Shown here: positions 9,084 to 17,040 of the stretch, piece after piece | Position numbering within the stretch: position 1 is the stretch's first letter | How the letters are laid out: the number at the start of each line of letters is the position of its first letter | DNA from: Pseudohongiella sp. | GTDB lineage: Bacteria; Pseudomonadota; Gammaproteobacteria; Pseudomonadales; Pseudohongiellaceae | Assembly: GCF_011050365.1 (NCBI RefSeq) | Contig: NZ_DRFV01000017.1 | Location: 186,001 to 250,000, forward strand | Direction: 5' to 3' | Length of the DNA stretch: 64,000 nt | The notes under the pieces: model-generated | Told to the model about the DNA's origin: nothing | What the model saw: the letters and a program-made list of their open reading frames with translations, nothing else | Databases searched by the model: none | Made by a program: the position numbers and the translations under genes

Positions 9084-9346
9084 TCGAATCCACTATCACG
9101 ATTTGCAACAAAGCAGGATTGCATGCGCGTGCCGCCGCACGGCTGGTCGGAACCGCATCCCAGTTCGACAGCAGTGTTCGAATAGGTACTGAAAAACTGG
9201 TCGATGGCAAAAGCATTCTGTCATTGATGATGCTGGCGGCCAGCAAAGGCACTGTGCTTACTATCGTTGTCGATGGCAACGATGAGTCCGAGGCGCTGCG
9301 CGCGATACAGGAACTGGTAGACAACCGCTTTGAAGAAGGCGAATAA
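9080..9346 (+). CDS. ptsO: Phosphocarrier protein NPr
   Basis: NPr is the HPr-like phosphocarrier of the nitrogen PTS. The 88-residue protein matches the HPr fold length. It has the active histidine in GLHARAAARL (His15) and the regulatory-site region GKSILSLMMLAAS. It is translationally coupled to rapZ through a 4-bp ATGA overlap. With ptsN two genes upstream, the two downstream relay components are both encoded here; the first enzyme PtsP is not in the window. Confidence 0.95.
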   Translation: MIESTITICNKAGLHARAAARLVGTASQFDSSVRIGTEKLVDGKSILSLMMLAASKGTVLTIVVDGNDESEALRAIQELVDNRFEEGE

Positions 9347-9362
9347 AGGTACAGGCACTGAC

Positions 9363-9929
9363 ATGAAAGATAACCGGTTGAACCTGGATGAACAGTCCGG
9401 ACATGACGACAACGCTGAAGACGGCGAGGAAAGCAAAACCCAGCGCAAGAAGCGCATGACCGAGCTGCAGAAAATGGGTGAAGACCTGTTGAGCCTCAAC
9501 AAAAAACAGCTGGAACAGATAGATGTTCCCGAACCTTTGCTGGGCGCCTTGCGCGAGTATCAGCGCCTGCCTAACCGCAACGAAGCCAAGCGGCGCCAGC
9601 TACAGTTCATCGGCAAACTGATGCGCGGCAGTGACCACGAAAGCATTCGCGCGGCACTGGAAAAGTTACGCACACCGGATCGCCAGGAGATCCGCAGGGG
9701 CCAGGATATCGAACATTGGGGCACCCGCCTGCTCGACGGCGGTGAAGATGAAATCCAGGCTTTTATCGAAACCTGGCCCAGCGCCGAACGGCAGACCCTG
9801 CGGCAACTGCTGCGTCGATACAGCCAGGTAGCCACCACAGCCAGCGAAGTCGAGGAAGAAAAAACCAGCGAGGCGGCAAAGATCCAGCGCCGGCGGCTGC
9901 TCGATTACATCAAGACCTGTATTGACTGA
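9363..9929 (+). CDS. darP: Ribosome biogenesis factor DarP (YjgA)
   Basis: DarP (YjgA, DUF615) associates with late 50S ribosomal precursors. The 188-residue protein is highly charged and shows family blocks: KTQRKKRMTELQKMGEDLL, then LREYQRLPNRNEAKRRQLQFIGKLMR and a C-terminal RRRLLDYI. I start at ATG 9363; an in-frame ATG at 9330 would overlap ptsO by 17 bp. Location after ptsO is common in gammaproteobacteria, where pmbA often follows; here the next gene is instead a convergent peptidase. Confidence 0.92.
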   Translation: MKDNRLNLDEQSGHDDNAEDGEESKTQRKKRMTELQKMGEDLLSLNKKQLEQIDVPEPLLGALREYQRLPNRNEAKRRQLQFIGKLMRGSDHESIRAALEKLRTPDRQEIRRGQDIEHWGTRLLDGGEDEIQAFIETWPSAERQTLRQLLRRYSQVATTASEVEEEKTSEAAKIQRRRLLDYIKTCID

Positions 9930-9934
9930 TTCGC

Positions 9935-9962
9935 GCCCTCTCCACTCAGCCCTCTCCACTCA
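9935..9962. repeat. 14-bp tandem duplication
   Basis: GCCCTCTCCACTCA occurs twice in tandem (9935-9948, 9949-9962), immediately after darP, and CACTCAGTCC-like fragments continue to about 9979. It lies between the stops of two convergent genes. No terminator hairpin is visible here. Confidence 0.9.
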
Positions 9963-9972
9963 GTCCAGGCAC

Positions 9973-12141
9973 TCAGTCCTTGACTCCGGTCCTGCTCAGA
10001 AACGTCCAGCGCAGCGCATAATCGTCAATCATGTCTGCCACGCGCTCACTGCTACCATGACCCCGGCCCGGCGTTACTGCCAGCAGCGCGTCGGCCGGCG
10101 CGGATGACAACTTTGCCTGCAATGCCTGCACATACTTGAAACTGTGCGCCGGTGCGACCACCGTGTCATTGGCGCGCGTAACCAGCAACGCAGGTGGATG
10201 CGCGTCAGGCCCGGGCTCAGCTGATAGCAACATTTGATACGGCGACGATGTTGCACCGTGATATTCCTGCTGCCAGAACCCGGCCCCACCCAGAGCGTCA
10301 AGTCGCATCAAATCGAACACGGCCGCGTCCGTTACCAGGGCGGAGAACAGGTCCGGGGCCCGAAGCACAACTTCGGCCGCCAGCAGTCCGCCATGGCTGC
10401 GGCCACTGACGGCCAGCCTGCCATTGTCAGTCAGTCGCTCATCGCGCAACCAGCCCGCTACCGCCAACACATCAGCAATACTGTTAACTCTGCGCTCGCC
10501 ACTGCCGTCCACATGCCAGCTCGCGCCGTAGTCGCCGCCGCCCCGGGGCCCGGCGATGGCGAGAGCGCCGCCGTTGGCTACCCATACCAGGCGACTGATC
10601 GAGAACGAGGTTTCCATGGGCGAGGCAAATCCTCCGTAAACCTCCAGTAACATGAGGTCGTCATCACCGCCGCGCATAGCACCCGAACTGGTCACCCAGA
10701 CCGGAACCCGGACGCCATCACGGGTGTCCACCCGAAACAGAGAAGCACGCAGGTCACTCAATGGCACATCTGGCTGGTCGCTGGTAAGGATTGTTTGCTG
10801 ACCATTGCGCAGATCAACAAGCACGCTTCGCGGCGGCGTCAGCATACCGCTGAAGGACACCAGTAACTCATGCTCACCGGCTGCCCGCAAGGCTTCGATC
10901 CTCACCGGCGCCGGCAGGACCAGCGCATCATTGTCGCCGGCGGAGCGGCCATCAAGATCAACGACTTGCAACGTTGAACTGCCATGCACCAGATACTCCA
11001 GCACCAATTTCTCACCAAGCACCAATGCAGACAGCAGAGGGACTTCCGACTCGGGGATCAGGGTCCGCGACTGCCGAGTATCAGCCAGCATGATGGCACC
11101 AGTACCGCGCACACCCCGGGCAAGGAATGCAGGCACACCACCGATGTCGCCGACAAATTGTGCGGCATGGCGATCGGCTGTACGGGTCGGTTGCAGAGAC
11201 AGTCGGCTTGCCCGCGCCGGCGCATCAATTGTTGCCTTGTCCGGCTCGATAACAGCCCAGCGGCGGGTGTTGCTGTCGCCGACACCGGACGCTTGATCAG
11301 CCACTGCAATCAGTAAGCCGCTGTCACTGACATGCAATTGTTCAATATGACGCGAGGCCGCCTCGAGGTAGATCAGCTCGGCAGCTGGTATGGACCCATT
11401 GACCCGCCAGGCATACACCCGGGACTGCCAGTCAGACCCGGTGAGGGTATCTGGCGCTGCCATCGGACCCGTAACCGGGGGTGCCGATACCGTGAAAAAC
11501 ACACGGCCACTATCACGCCCCCATGCCAGTTGCTCCGCCGGCAGGGTCCATACCTTATGCTCAACACTCAACAACAGCGGCGCTGCAGTCGTGTCTGCTA
11601 ACGACTGCAGATACCACAGACTTTGCTGGTTGCCGGACGGCATCCACCGGTTGACCTGATAGGCCAGCCACTGCGCATCCGGACTGATCGAAATGGCACC
11701 CGGATTGGTGTTGTCGGCAAAAGTATCGTTGCCCAGCAATCGCCGCGCGCGGCCAACCGGCGCCAGACCACGGGCACGGTCTGCAATGAACGCCGGATAC
11801 GACTGCTGATACAAGCTATAGTGGTCCTCAAGACCCGGGTTGAAATAAAAGAATACCTGATCACGCTGAATGGCGGCGACCATCCATTTGGGGTGATCCC
11901 ACGCGGCATGCAGCTGTTCCCGGAACCGGTGATAGTTCGGCTGTTGCTGTTGCCAGTTTTGCGTAGACTGCGCCTGTTGCTGAAGCCAGGCTTGCACCCG
12001 GGGACTGCTCGCCGGCGACTCCAGCCAGCGGTGCGGATCAGTGTCGGTTACCGTGACCGGAGCATGCGTGCAGCCTGCCAGCAAACCCAGCATCAGCATC
12101 AACAACAGGCGGCCCCGGATTCGCATGCGCACCGACCGCAC
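9973..12141 (-). CDS. Prolyl oligopeptidase family (S9) lipoprotein
   Basis: This 722-residue S9A-type serine peptidase would cleave short peptides after proline or related residues, anchored in the envelope. It opens with a lipoprotein signal (lipobox LLAGC, Cys24). A long beta-propeller-like region follows, then a C-terminal alpha/beta hydrolase domain. The inferred triad is Ser582 (VSGRSHGG), Asp659 (TRANDTVVAP) and His695 (PGRGHGSS). The Asp loop deviates from the usual D-x-D-D-R-V form. It ends 43 bp from darP, which runs toward it, and its start abuts the LysR gene upstream on the same strand with no gap. The exact peptide specificity is unknown. Confidence 0.85.
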   Translation of the reverse strand: MRSVRMRIRGRLLLMLMLGLLAGCTHAPVTVTDTDPHRWLESPASSPRVQAWLQQQAQSTQNWQQQQPNYHRFREQLHAAWDHPKWMVAAIQRDQVFFYFNPGLEDHYSLYQQSYPAFIADRARGLAPVGRARRLLGNDTFADNTNPGAISISPDAQWLAYQVNRWMPSGNQQSLWYLQSLADTTAAPLLLSVEHKVWTLPAEQLAWGRDSGRVFFTVSAPPVTGPMAAPDTLTGSDWQSRVYAWRVNGSIPAAELIYLEAASRHIEQLHVSDSGLLIAVADQASGVGDSNTRRWAVIEPDKATIDAPARASRLSLQPTRTADRHAAQFVGDIGGVPAFLARGVRGTGAIMLADTRQSRTLIPESEVPLLSALVLGEKLVLEYLVHGSSTLQVVDLDGRSAGDNDALVLPAPVRIEALRAAGEHELLVSFSGMLTPPRSVLVDLRNGQQTILTSDQPDVPLSDLRASLFRVDTRDGVRVPVWVTSSGAMRGGDDDLMLLEVYGGFASPMETSFSISRLVWVANGGALAIAGPRGGGDYGASWHVDGSGERRVNSIADVLAVAGWLRDERLTDNGRLAVSGRSHGGLLAAEVVLRAPDLFSALVTDAAVFDLMRLDALGGAGFWQQEYHGATSSPYQMLLSAEPGPDAHPPALLVTRANDTVVAPAHSFKYVQALQAKLSSAPADALLAVTPGRGHGSSERVADMIDDYALRWTFLSRTGVKD

Positions 12142-13029
12142 CTAACCGGCTTTGAACAAGGCCAGCAGACTTTCCCGTAACCAGCGATGAGAAGGGTCGC
12201 TGTCGGATTGTCGATGCCAGTATAAATGCAGATCCAACGGCGGCACTTCAAACGGCAGCGGTCGCAACGTCAGATTATACTGGGACGCCAGAAAGCGCGG
12301 CACCGTCAACACCTGATCAGTGCCACTGACCACCTCCGCTGCTACCCGATAGTGCTGCACCCGTAATTGAATTCGGCGTTCGGCTTTATGTTTGAGCAAG
12401 GCCATATCCACTTGACCCAGACCTTTACGACGGCTGGATACATGAATGTGGCGCAAGTTCAGATACGCCTCCAGAGTCAACTCCTGGTCGGCCAGCGGAT
12501 GTCCTGGACGCATGGCACAAACGTAGTGATCACTGATCAGTGACTGATGCGACACCTGCGTGTCCTCAATCAGCGGCACATCAATGGCAAAGTCCAGCTC
12601 TCCCCGCGACAGGTGACGGACCAGCTCATGGCGCTTGGTGTAATAACTCTGCAGCACCAGGTGGGGCGCATTGATTTCGAAGAACGGAAACAGCCGCGGC
12701 AAAATGATCGCTTCGGCGAGATCTGTCATGCTGAAATGATAGGTCCGGTCTGCCGAATCCGGGCTGAACTCCTCACGCTCCAGTACGCTGGCGTTCAACA
12801 GCCCCAGGGCCGCCGACACATTTTGCGCAATGCCATCAGCGACCGGTGTTGGCAGCATGCCTTTTGAGGTCCGCACAAACAATTCATCGTTGAACACACG
12901 TCGCAGTCGCGACAGCGCATTGCTAACCGCCGGTTGCGTAATTGCCAGCGATTTAGCCGCCTGCGTCAGATTACGCTCGGTATAGATGGTATCGAAGACC
13001 AGAAAAAGATTGAGATCGATTTTCTTCAG
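12142..13029 (-). CDS. LysR-family transcriptional regulator with apparent CTG start
   Basis: A 295-residue LysR-type regulator. The winged-helix N terminus is intact when read from 13029: KKIDLNLFLVFDTIY, then the recognition part TQAAKSLAITQPAVSNALSR. An effector-binding domain fills the rest. No ATG, GTG or TTG exists in frame between the upstream stop (about 13036) and the HTH. The only sensible initiator is CTG at 13027-13029, preceded by an AGGTAGG ribosome binding site about five bases away. Starting at the first conventional codon (GTG 12897) would delete the DNA-binding domain. It stands between the S9 peptidase (same strand) and a divergent phosphatase gene. Either neighbour may be its target. 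A recent start-codon mutation is the alternative explanation. Confidence 0.85.
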   Translation of the reverse strand: MKKIDLNLFLVFDTIYTERNLTQAAKSLAITQPAVSNALSRLRRVFNDELFVRTSKGMLPTPVADGIAQNVSAALGLLNASVLEREEFSPDSADRTYHFSMTDLAEAIILPRLFPFFEINAPHLVLQSYYTKRHELVRHLSRGELDFAIDVPLIEDTQVSHQSLISDHYVCAMRPGHPLADQELTLEAYLNLRHIHVSSRRKGLGQVDMALLKHKAERRIQLRVQHYRVAAEVVSGTDQVLTVPRFLASQYNLTLRPLPFEVPPLDLHLYWHRQSDSDPSHRWLRESLLALFKAG

Positions 13030-13187
13030 AACGGCCTACCTTTCGCCCAAGACGTTGTTTCTGTAAATTTCATGGCGAGAGTCAACACAGATGTGTTTTC
13101 CAATGACGTTTTCTTCCATGTCCTATTTGTTTCATGAATAATAGCTAAAATACTGGATAATACAAATCAATAGCCGGAAATTTTTAT

Positions 13188-13883
13188 ATGAGTCAGCTCT
13201 ACCTCGTGCGGCACGGCCAGGCCTCCTTTGGCGCCGCCAATTACGATCAGCTTTCACCGTTGGGTTATCAGCAAGCCCAGTGGCTGGGCGAACATTGTCG
13301 GGAACTGGGTATTCGGTTTGACCGGGTTGTTTCCGGCAGTCTTTCGCGGCAGCAGCAGACCGCGCAAGCCATTCTGGCCGGCAATGATCAGGACCTGCCA
13401 CTGAATATTGATGCCGGTTTTAATGAATTTGACTTTCATGGCCTGGCCGCCATTTATTGCCGGTTCAGCGATATTCCACTGCCGGGGACAGACAACGGGG
13501 GGCGGGAATTTTTCCAGATGCTGCGCAAAGCCATGACAGCCTGGTCACGCGGCGAGCTGCATGCAGCGGGTCAGGCGTCGGACAACCCGACGCTGGAAAC
13601 CTGGGAACAGTTTCACGACCGGGTTCATCACGCGCTGCAGCAACTTGTTGCCCGGGAAAAGGACGAAACGGTGCTTGCGGTCAGCTCGGGCGGCGCCATG
13701 GCCATGGCGTTAAGCCAGGTGCTGCACTGCGGTGTCGACACACTGATAAACCTGAACATGCAAACTCGCAATACCGGCGTGCATCACCTGTTCTACAACC
13801 AGCGCGGATTTCAACTGGCGGGCTTTAACTCTCTGGCGCACCTGCAGAGACCGGAACGCCTCAACGCCCTTAGCTACACATAA
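13188..13883 (+). CDS. Histidine phosphatase superfamily protein lacking the second catalytic His
   Basis: A 231-residue member of the phosphoglycerate-mutase-like superfamily. The phosphoacceptor motif is present (LYLVRHGQ; Arg8, His9), as is the SGSLSRQQQTAQ segment that usually carries another phosphate-pocket Arg. At the second catalytic site, where most members have SHGG, the sequence reads AVSSGGAM, so Ser167 replaces the histidine. Related annotated proteins with TSGG or SSGG exist, so this may be a distinct subfamily rather than decay. It is divergent from the LysR gene and followed 46 bp later by an APH-like kinase gene, with which it may form an operon. Substrate unknown. Confidence 0.8.
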   Translation: MSQLYLVRHGQASFGAANYDQLSPLGYQQAQWLGEHCRELGIRFDRVVSGSLSRQQQTAQAILAGNDQDLPLNIDAGFNEFDFHGLAAIYCRFSDIPLPGTDNGGREFFQMLRKAMTAWSRGELHAAGQASDNPTLETWEQFHDRVHHALQQLVAREKDETVLAVSSGGAMAMALSQVLHCGVDTLINLNMQTRNTGVHHLFYNQRGFQLAGFNSLAHLQRPERLNALSYT

Positions 13884-13929
13884 CCGCAGACCTGCCAAGC
13901 AATCACCATCAAGAAGAGCCAACCTGATT

Positions 13930-14970
13930 ATGTCATCACATCAAAGCAGCACAAACAGCGAACAGCAAAATACGGCGTTGCATACATGGCTGGCACAAAC
14001 GTTGCCGGATTACACCGGCCACTTCCATCTGGAGAAATTTGCCGCCGGACAATCGAACCCGAGCTTTCTGCTCGACCTGGGTTACAACAAATACGTGCTG
14101 CGCCGCAAACCGGCCGGCGAGCTACTGGCTTCCGCGCACGCCGTGGATCGCGAATTCAGACTGATCAGCGCTCTGCAGCACACGGACGTGGCGGTGCCCA
14201 CACCCATCGCCCTGTGCGAAGACAACAACGTTATTGGCAGCATGTTCTACCTGATGAGTTATGAGGACGGCGACATCCTTTGGGACCCCGCTTTGCCGGA
14301 AGTGACGGCGGCAGAGCGTCCGACATACTACCAGGCACTGGTGGAATCGCTGGCCCGGCTGCACCGCGTGGATTACCACGCAGTGGGCCTGGGCGACTTC
14401 GGACGACCGGGCAATTACTACGAGCGCCAGCTGTCGCGCTGGGCCAAGCAATACCAGGCCTCCGCAACCTCTGAGCTGCCGCAAATGGATGCACTGATTC
14501 AGTGGCTACAGGCTCACCTGCCGGAGGACGACGGCCAATGCAGCATTATTCATGGGGACTACCGGCTGGACAATGTCATCTTCTATCGCGGTGAAGCCAG
14601 AATACGCGCGGTGCTGGACTGGGAGCTGGCAACACTGGGGCACCCCATGGCAGATCTGGCCTATTACTGCATGGCCCTGCGCCTGCCGCGCAATGGTGAA
14701 ATAAAAGGCCTCATGGGAGAGGATCTGACAGCGCTCAATATTCCTGACGAAAACACCATCATCAGGCACTACTGCACGGCACGCGGAATTGAAGCTCCAG
14801 AACACTGGACGTTCTATCTGGCATTCAGCTTTTTCCGGCTGGCTGCCATTTTGCAGGGAGTATACAAGCGCGGCCTGGACGGCAATGCATCCAGTGACAA
14901 GGCTATTCGCATGGGGCGTCTGGTCGCGCCACTGGCGGCGCAGGGGCTCAGGACAACGCTGGAAGAATAG
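13930..14970 (+). CDS. APH-like phosphotransferase (ACAD10-type)
   Basis: A 346-residue kinase-fold protein of the aminoglycoside-phosphotransferase superfamily, in the branch related to the N-terminal kinase-like domain of eukaryotic ACAD10/11. It shows the glycine-poor nucleotide loop FAAGQSNPSFLL and the catalytic motif IHGDYRLDN (His208, Asp210, Asn215). The metal-binding motif is VLDWELATLGHP (Asp230). Such proteins often neighbour acyl-CoA dehydrogenases or histidine phosphatases and probably phosphorylate a small hydroxylated substrate; the upstream neighbour here is a histidine-phosphatase-like gene. Antibiotic resistance is unlikely on this sequence. Confidence 0.85.
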   Translation: MSSHQSSTNSEQQNTALHTWLAQTLPDYTGHFHLEKFAAGQSNPSFLLDLGYNKYVLRRKPAGELLASAHAVDREFRLISALQHTDVAVPTPIALCEDNNVIGSMFYLMSYEDGDILWDPALPEVTAAERPTYYQALVESLARLHRVDYHAVGLGDFGRPGNYYERQLSRWAKQYQASATSELPQMDALIQWLQAHLPEDDGQCSIIHGDYRLDNVIFYRGEARIRAVLDWELATLGHPMADLAYYCMALRLPRNGEIKGLMGEDLTALNIPDENTIIRHYCTARGIEAPEHWTFYLAFSFFRLAAILQGVYKRGLDGNASSDKAIRMGRLVAPLAAQGLRTTLEE

Positions 14971-15015
14971 CTGCACCGCTCTGCTATGCACTCTCTGTGA
15001 TTAGTGCTAATATCG

Positions 15016-15032
15016 AAAAAAACCAATAAAAA
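15016..15032 (+). promoter_or_regulatory. A-rich AANAANAA tract before symporter operon
   Basis: A 17-base A-rich stretch ends in AATAAAAA (15025-15032), which fits the AANAANAA motif bound by Hfq/Crc in Pseudomonas. It lies 5 bases before the GGGTAAGG ribosome binding site and 13 bases before the start codon of the DUF4212 gene, where bound Hfq would block initiation. Functional assignment is inference. Confidence 0.45.
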
Positions 15033-15045
15033 CCGAGGGTAAGGC

Positions 15046-15369
15046 ATGCGCGACGAACACGCACGAGCATACTGGAAAGCCAATGTCAGGATACTGACCA
15101 TCCTGATGAGCATCTGGTTCTTCATTTCATTTGTCTGCGGCATACTGCTGGCAGACTTTCTCGATAACTTCCGTTTCGCCGGCTTCAAACTTGGTTTCTG
15201 GATCGCCCAGCAGGGCTCCATTTATGTTTTTGTCATCCTGATTCTGGTGTACCTGGTTTTGATGGACCGGCTTGATGCCCAGTACACACGAAACAAAAAG
15301 ACCGGAAACCACATCGACAGCGACAGTAACAACGCGGATCAGAAACACCCGCCGGAGGGACAGGCATGA
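15046..15369 (+). CDS. DUF4212 small subunit of sodium/solute symporter
   Basis: A 107-residue membrane protein of the DUF4212 family, the small partner always found next to VC_2705-type sodium:solute symporters. It begins with the family motif YWKANVRILTI and has two membrane segments (IWFFISFVCGILLADFL and GSIYVFVILILVYLVLM, about residues 25-41 and 64-80). A hydrophilic tail follows. Its stop overlaps the start of the large subunit by 4 bp (ATGA at 15366-15369). Ribosome binding site GGGTAAGG precedes ATG 15046. The partner is thought to carry acetate or similar short carboxylates. Confidence 0.92.
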   Translation: MRDEHARAYWKANVRILTILMSIWFFISFVCGILLADFLDNFRFAGFKLGFWIAQQGSIYVFVILILVYLVLMDRLDAQYTRNKKTGNHIDSDSNNADQKHPPEGQA

Positions 15370-17039
15370 GTGTTCAGATCTGGACCTACATATTTGTTTT
15401 CCTTTCCTTCAGTCTTTATATCGGCATCGCCATCTGGTCGCGGGCCGGCTCCACCAATGACTTCTATGTCGCCGGCGGCGGCGTCCACCCGCTCGCCAAC
15501 GGCATGGCAACTGCCGCCGACTGGATGTCTGCCGCCTCATTCATCTCAATGGCCGGACTGATCTCCTTTCTGGGCCGTGATGGTGCTTTTTATCTGATGG
15601 GCTGGACCGGCGGTTATGTCTTACTGGCCTTGTTGCTGGCCCCCTACCTGCGAAAATTTGGTAAATTTACCGTACCGGATTTCATCGGCGATCGTTACTA
15701 TTCCAACAGTGCCCGACTGGTCGCTATTTTCTGCGCCATTTCTGTATCGTTCGTTTATGTTTGTGGACAAATGCAGGGAGCAGGCATCGTTTTTTCCCGC
15801 TTCCTGGAAGTCGACATCACCACCGGCGTCATCATCGGCATGACCATCGTTTTTTTCTACGCGGTCATGGGTGGCATGAAAGGCATTACCTATACTCAGG
15901 TGGCCCAGTACTGTGTGCTCATCTTTGCCTACCTGGTACCGGCCATTTTTATCTCATTGATGATGACCGGCAACCCCATTCCGCAGCTTGGTTTTGGCTC
16001 TGAACTCACCCCGGAATACGGCGGCGGCTACCTGCTGGACCGGCTCGACAATCTGAGTCTGGATCTGGGTTTTGCGGCCTACACGGAAGGCCTGCGACCG
16101 ACTCAGGATGTGTTTTTCATCACCGCGGCGCTGATGTTTGGTACTGCCGGCCTGCCCCATGTCATCATCCGTTTCTTCACCGTGCCCAGTGTGCGCGATG
16201 CACGCAAATCAGCAGCCTATGCCCTGGTTTTTATTGCCATCCTGTATACCACGGCACCGGCAGTGGCAGCGTTTGCCAAAACCAATTTGCTGAATACCGT
16301 GGATAACGCCACCTATGAAGAGCTGCCAGGCTGGTTCGGCACCTGGGAAACAACCCAGCTGATCCAGTTTGACGACCGCAACGATGACGGCATGGTGCAG
16401 TATTCGGGTGATCCGGCGGTCAACGAGTTGACAGTGAACCGGGACATTATGGTGTTGGCCAACCCTGAAATTGCCGGTCTGCCCAACTGGGTGGTGGCGC
16501 TGGTGGCCGCCGGCGCTCTCGCGGCCGCTTTATCCACCGCGGCCGGTTTGTTACTGGTGATATCGACGGCGGTGTCCCACGACCTGCTCAAACGCAGTCT
16601 GATGCCGGGCATCACCGAAAAGCAGGAGCTTCTGTACGCGCGGCTGTCCATTTTCGTCGCCATCCTGATTGCCGGCTATTTTGGCATCAATCCACCCGGC
16701 TTTGTCGCTGAAGTGGTTGCCTTCGCCTTCGGCCTTGCCGCCGCGTCATTCTTCCCTGCTATTGTGCTGGGCATCTTCTATCGGCGCATGAACCGGCAGG
16801 GTGCCATCTCTGGCATGCTGGCAGGTTTCTTCTTCACCGCGGCGTACATTGTCTACTTCAAGTTCATTGCGCCGGAAACCAGCAACGCCGAACACTGGTG
16901 GTTTGGCATTTCACCTGAAGGTATTGGCACCCTGGGCACCTTCGTTAATACCGTGGTTGCGCTGACGGTCAATCGTTTTTACCCGGCACCGCCACAAGAC
17001 GTACAGGACATGGTTGAGGAAATTCGCCTGCCTAACTGA
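15366..17039 (+). CDS. Sodium:solute symporter, VC_2705 family (probable acetate/carboxylate)
   Basis: A 557-residue inner-membrane SSS-family transporter, about 13 helices. Early segments DFYVAGGGVHPLANGMATAADWMSA and the GRDGAFYLMGWTGGY region resemble ActP-type acetate permeases. An extramembrane insert near residues 336-342 carries a DRNDDG calcium-loop-like motif, seen from memory in relatives. It is coupled to the DUF4212 subunit. Its stop lies one base from the end of the convergent Mrp gene, with no terminator between. With acsA and a thiolase at 34-38 kb the organism has an acetate uptake and activation set in this region. Actual substrate unproven. Confidence 0.9.
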   Translation: MSVQIWTYIFVFLSFSLYIGIAIWSRAGSTNDFYVAGGGVHPLANGMATAADWMSAASFISMAGLISFLGRDGAFYLMGWTGGYVLLALLLAPYLRKFGKFTVPDFIGDRYYSNSARLVAIFCAISVSFVYVCGQMQGAGIVFSRFLEVDITTGVIIGMTIVFFYAVMGGMKGITYTQVAQYCVLIFAYLVPAIFISLMMTGNPIPQLGFGSELTPEYGGGYLLDRLDNLSLDLGFAAYTEGLRPTQDVFFITAALMFGTAGLPHVIIRFFTVPSVRDARKSAAYALVFIAILYTTAPAVAAFAKTNLLNTVDNATYEELPGWFGTWETTQLIQFDDRNDDGMVQYSGDPAVNELTVNRDIMVLANPEIAGLPNWVVALVAAGALAAALSTAAGLLLVISTAVSHDLLKRSLMPGITEKQELLYARLSIFVAILIAGYFGINPPGFVAEVVAFAFGLAAASFFPAIVLGIFYRRMNRQGAISGMLAGFFFTAAYIVYFKFIAPETSNAEHWWFGISPEGIGTLGTFVNTVVALTVNRFYPAPPQDVQDMVEEIRLPN

Positions 17040-17040
17040 G

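Noticed and set aside
12142-12897. Truncated LysR pseudogene lacking the HTH
   Set aside because: The HTH is present in the same frame upstream; only a conventional start codon is missing, and CTG with a good ribosome binding site explains it.
13930-14970. Aminoglycoside resistance kinase
   Set aside because: Motifs and length match the ACAD10-like metabolic branch, and the neighbourhood has no resistance or mobile element.
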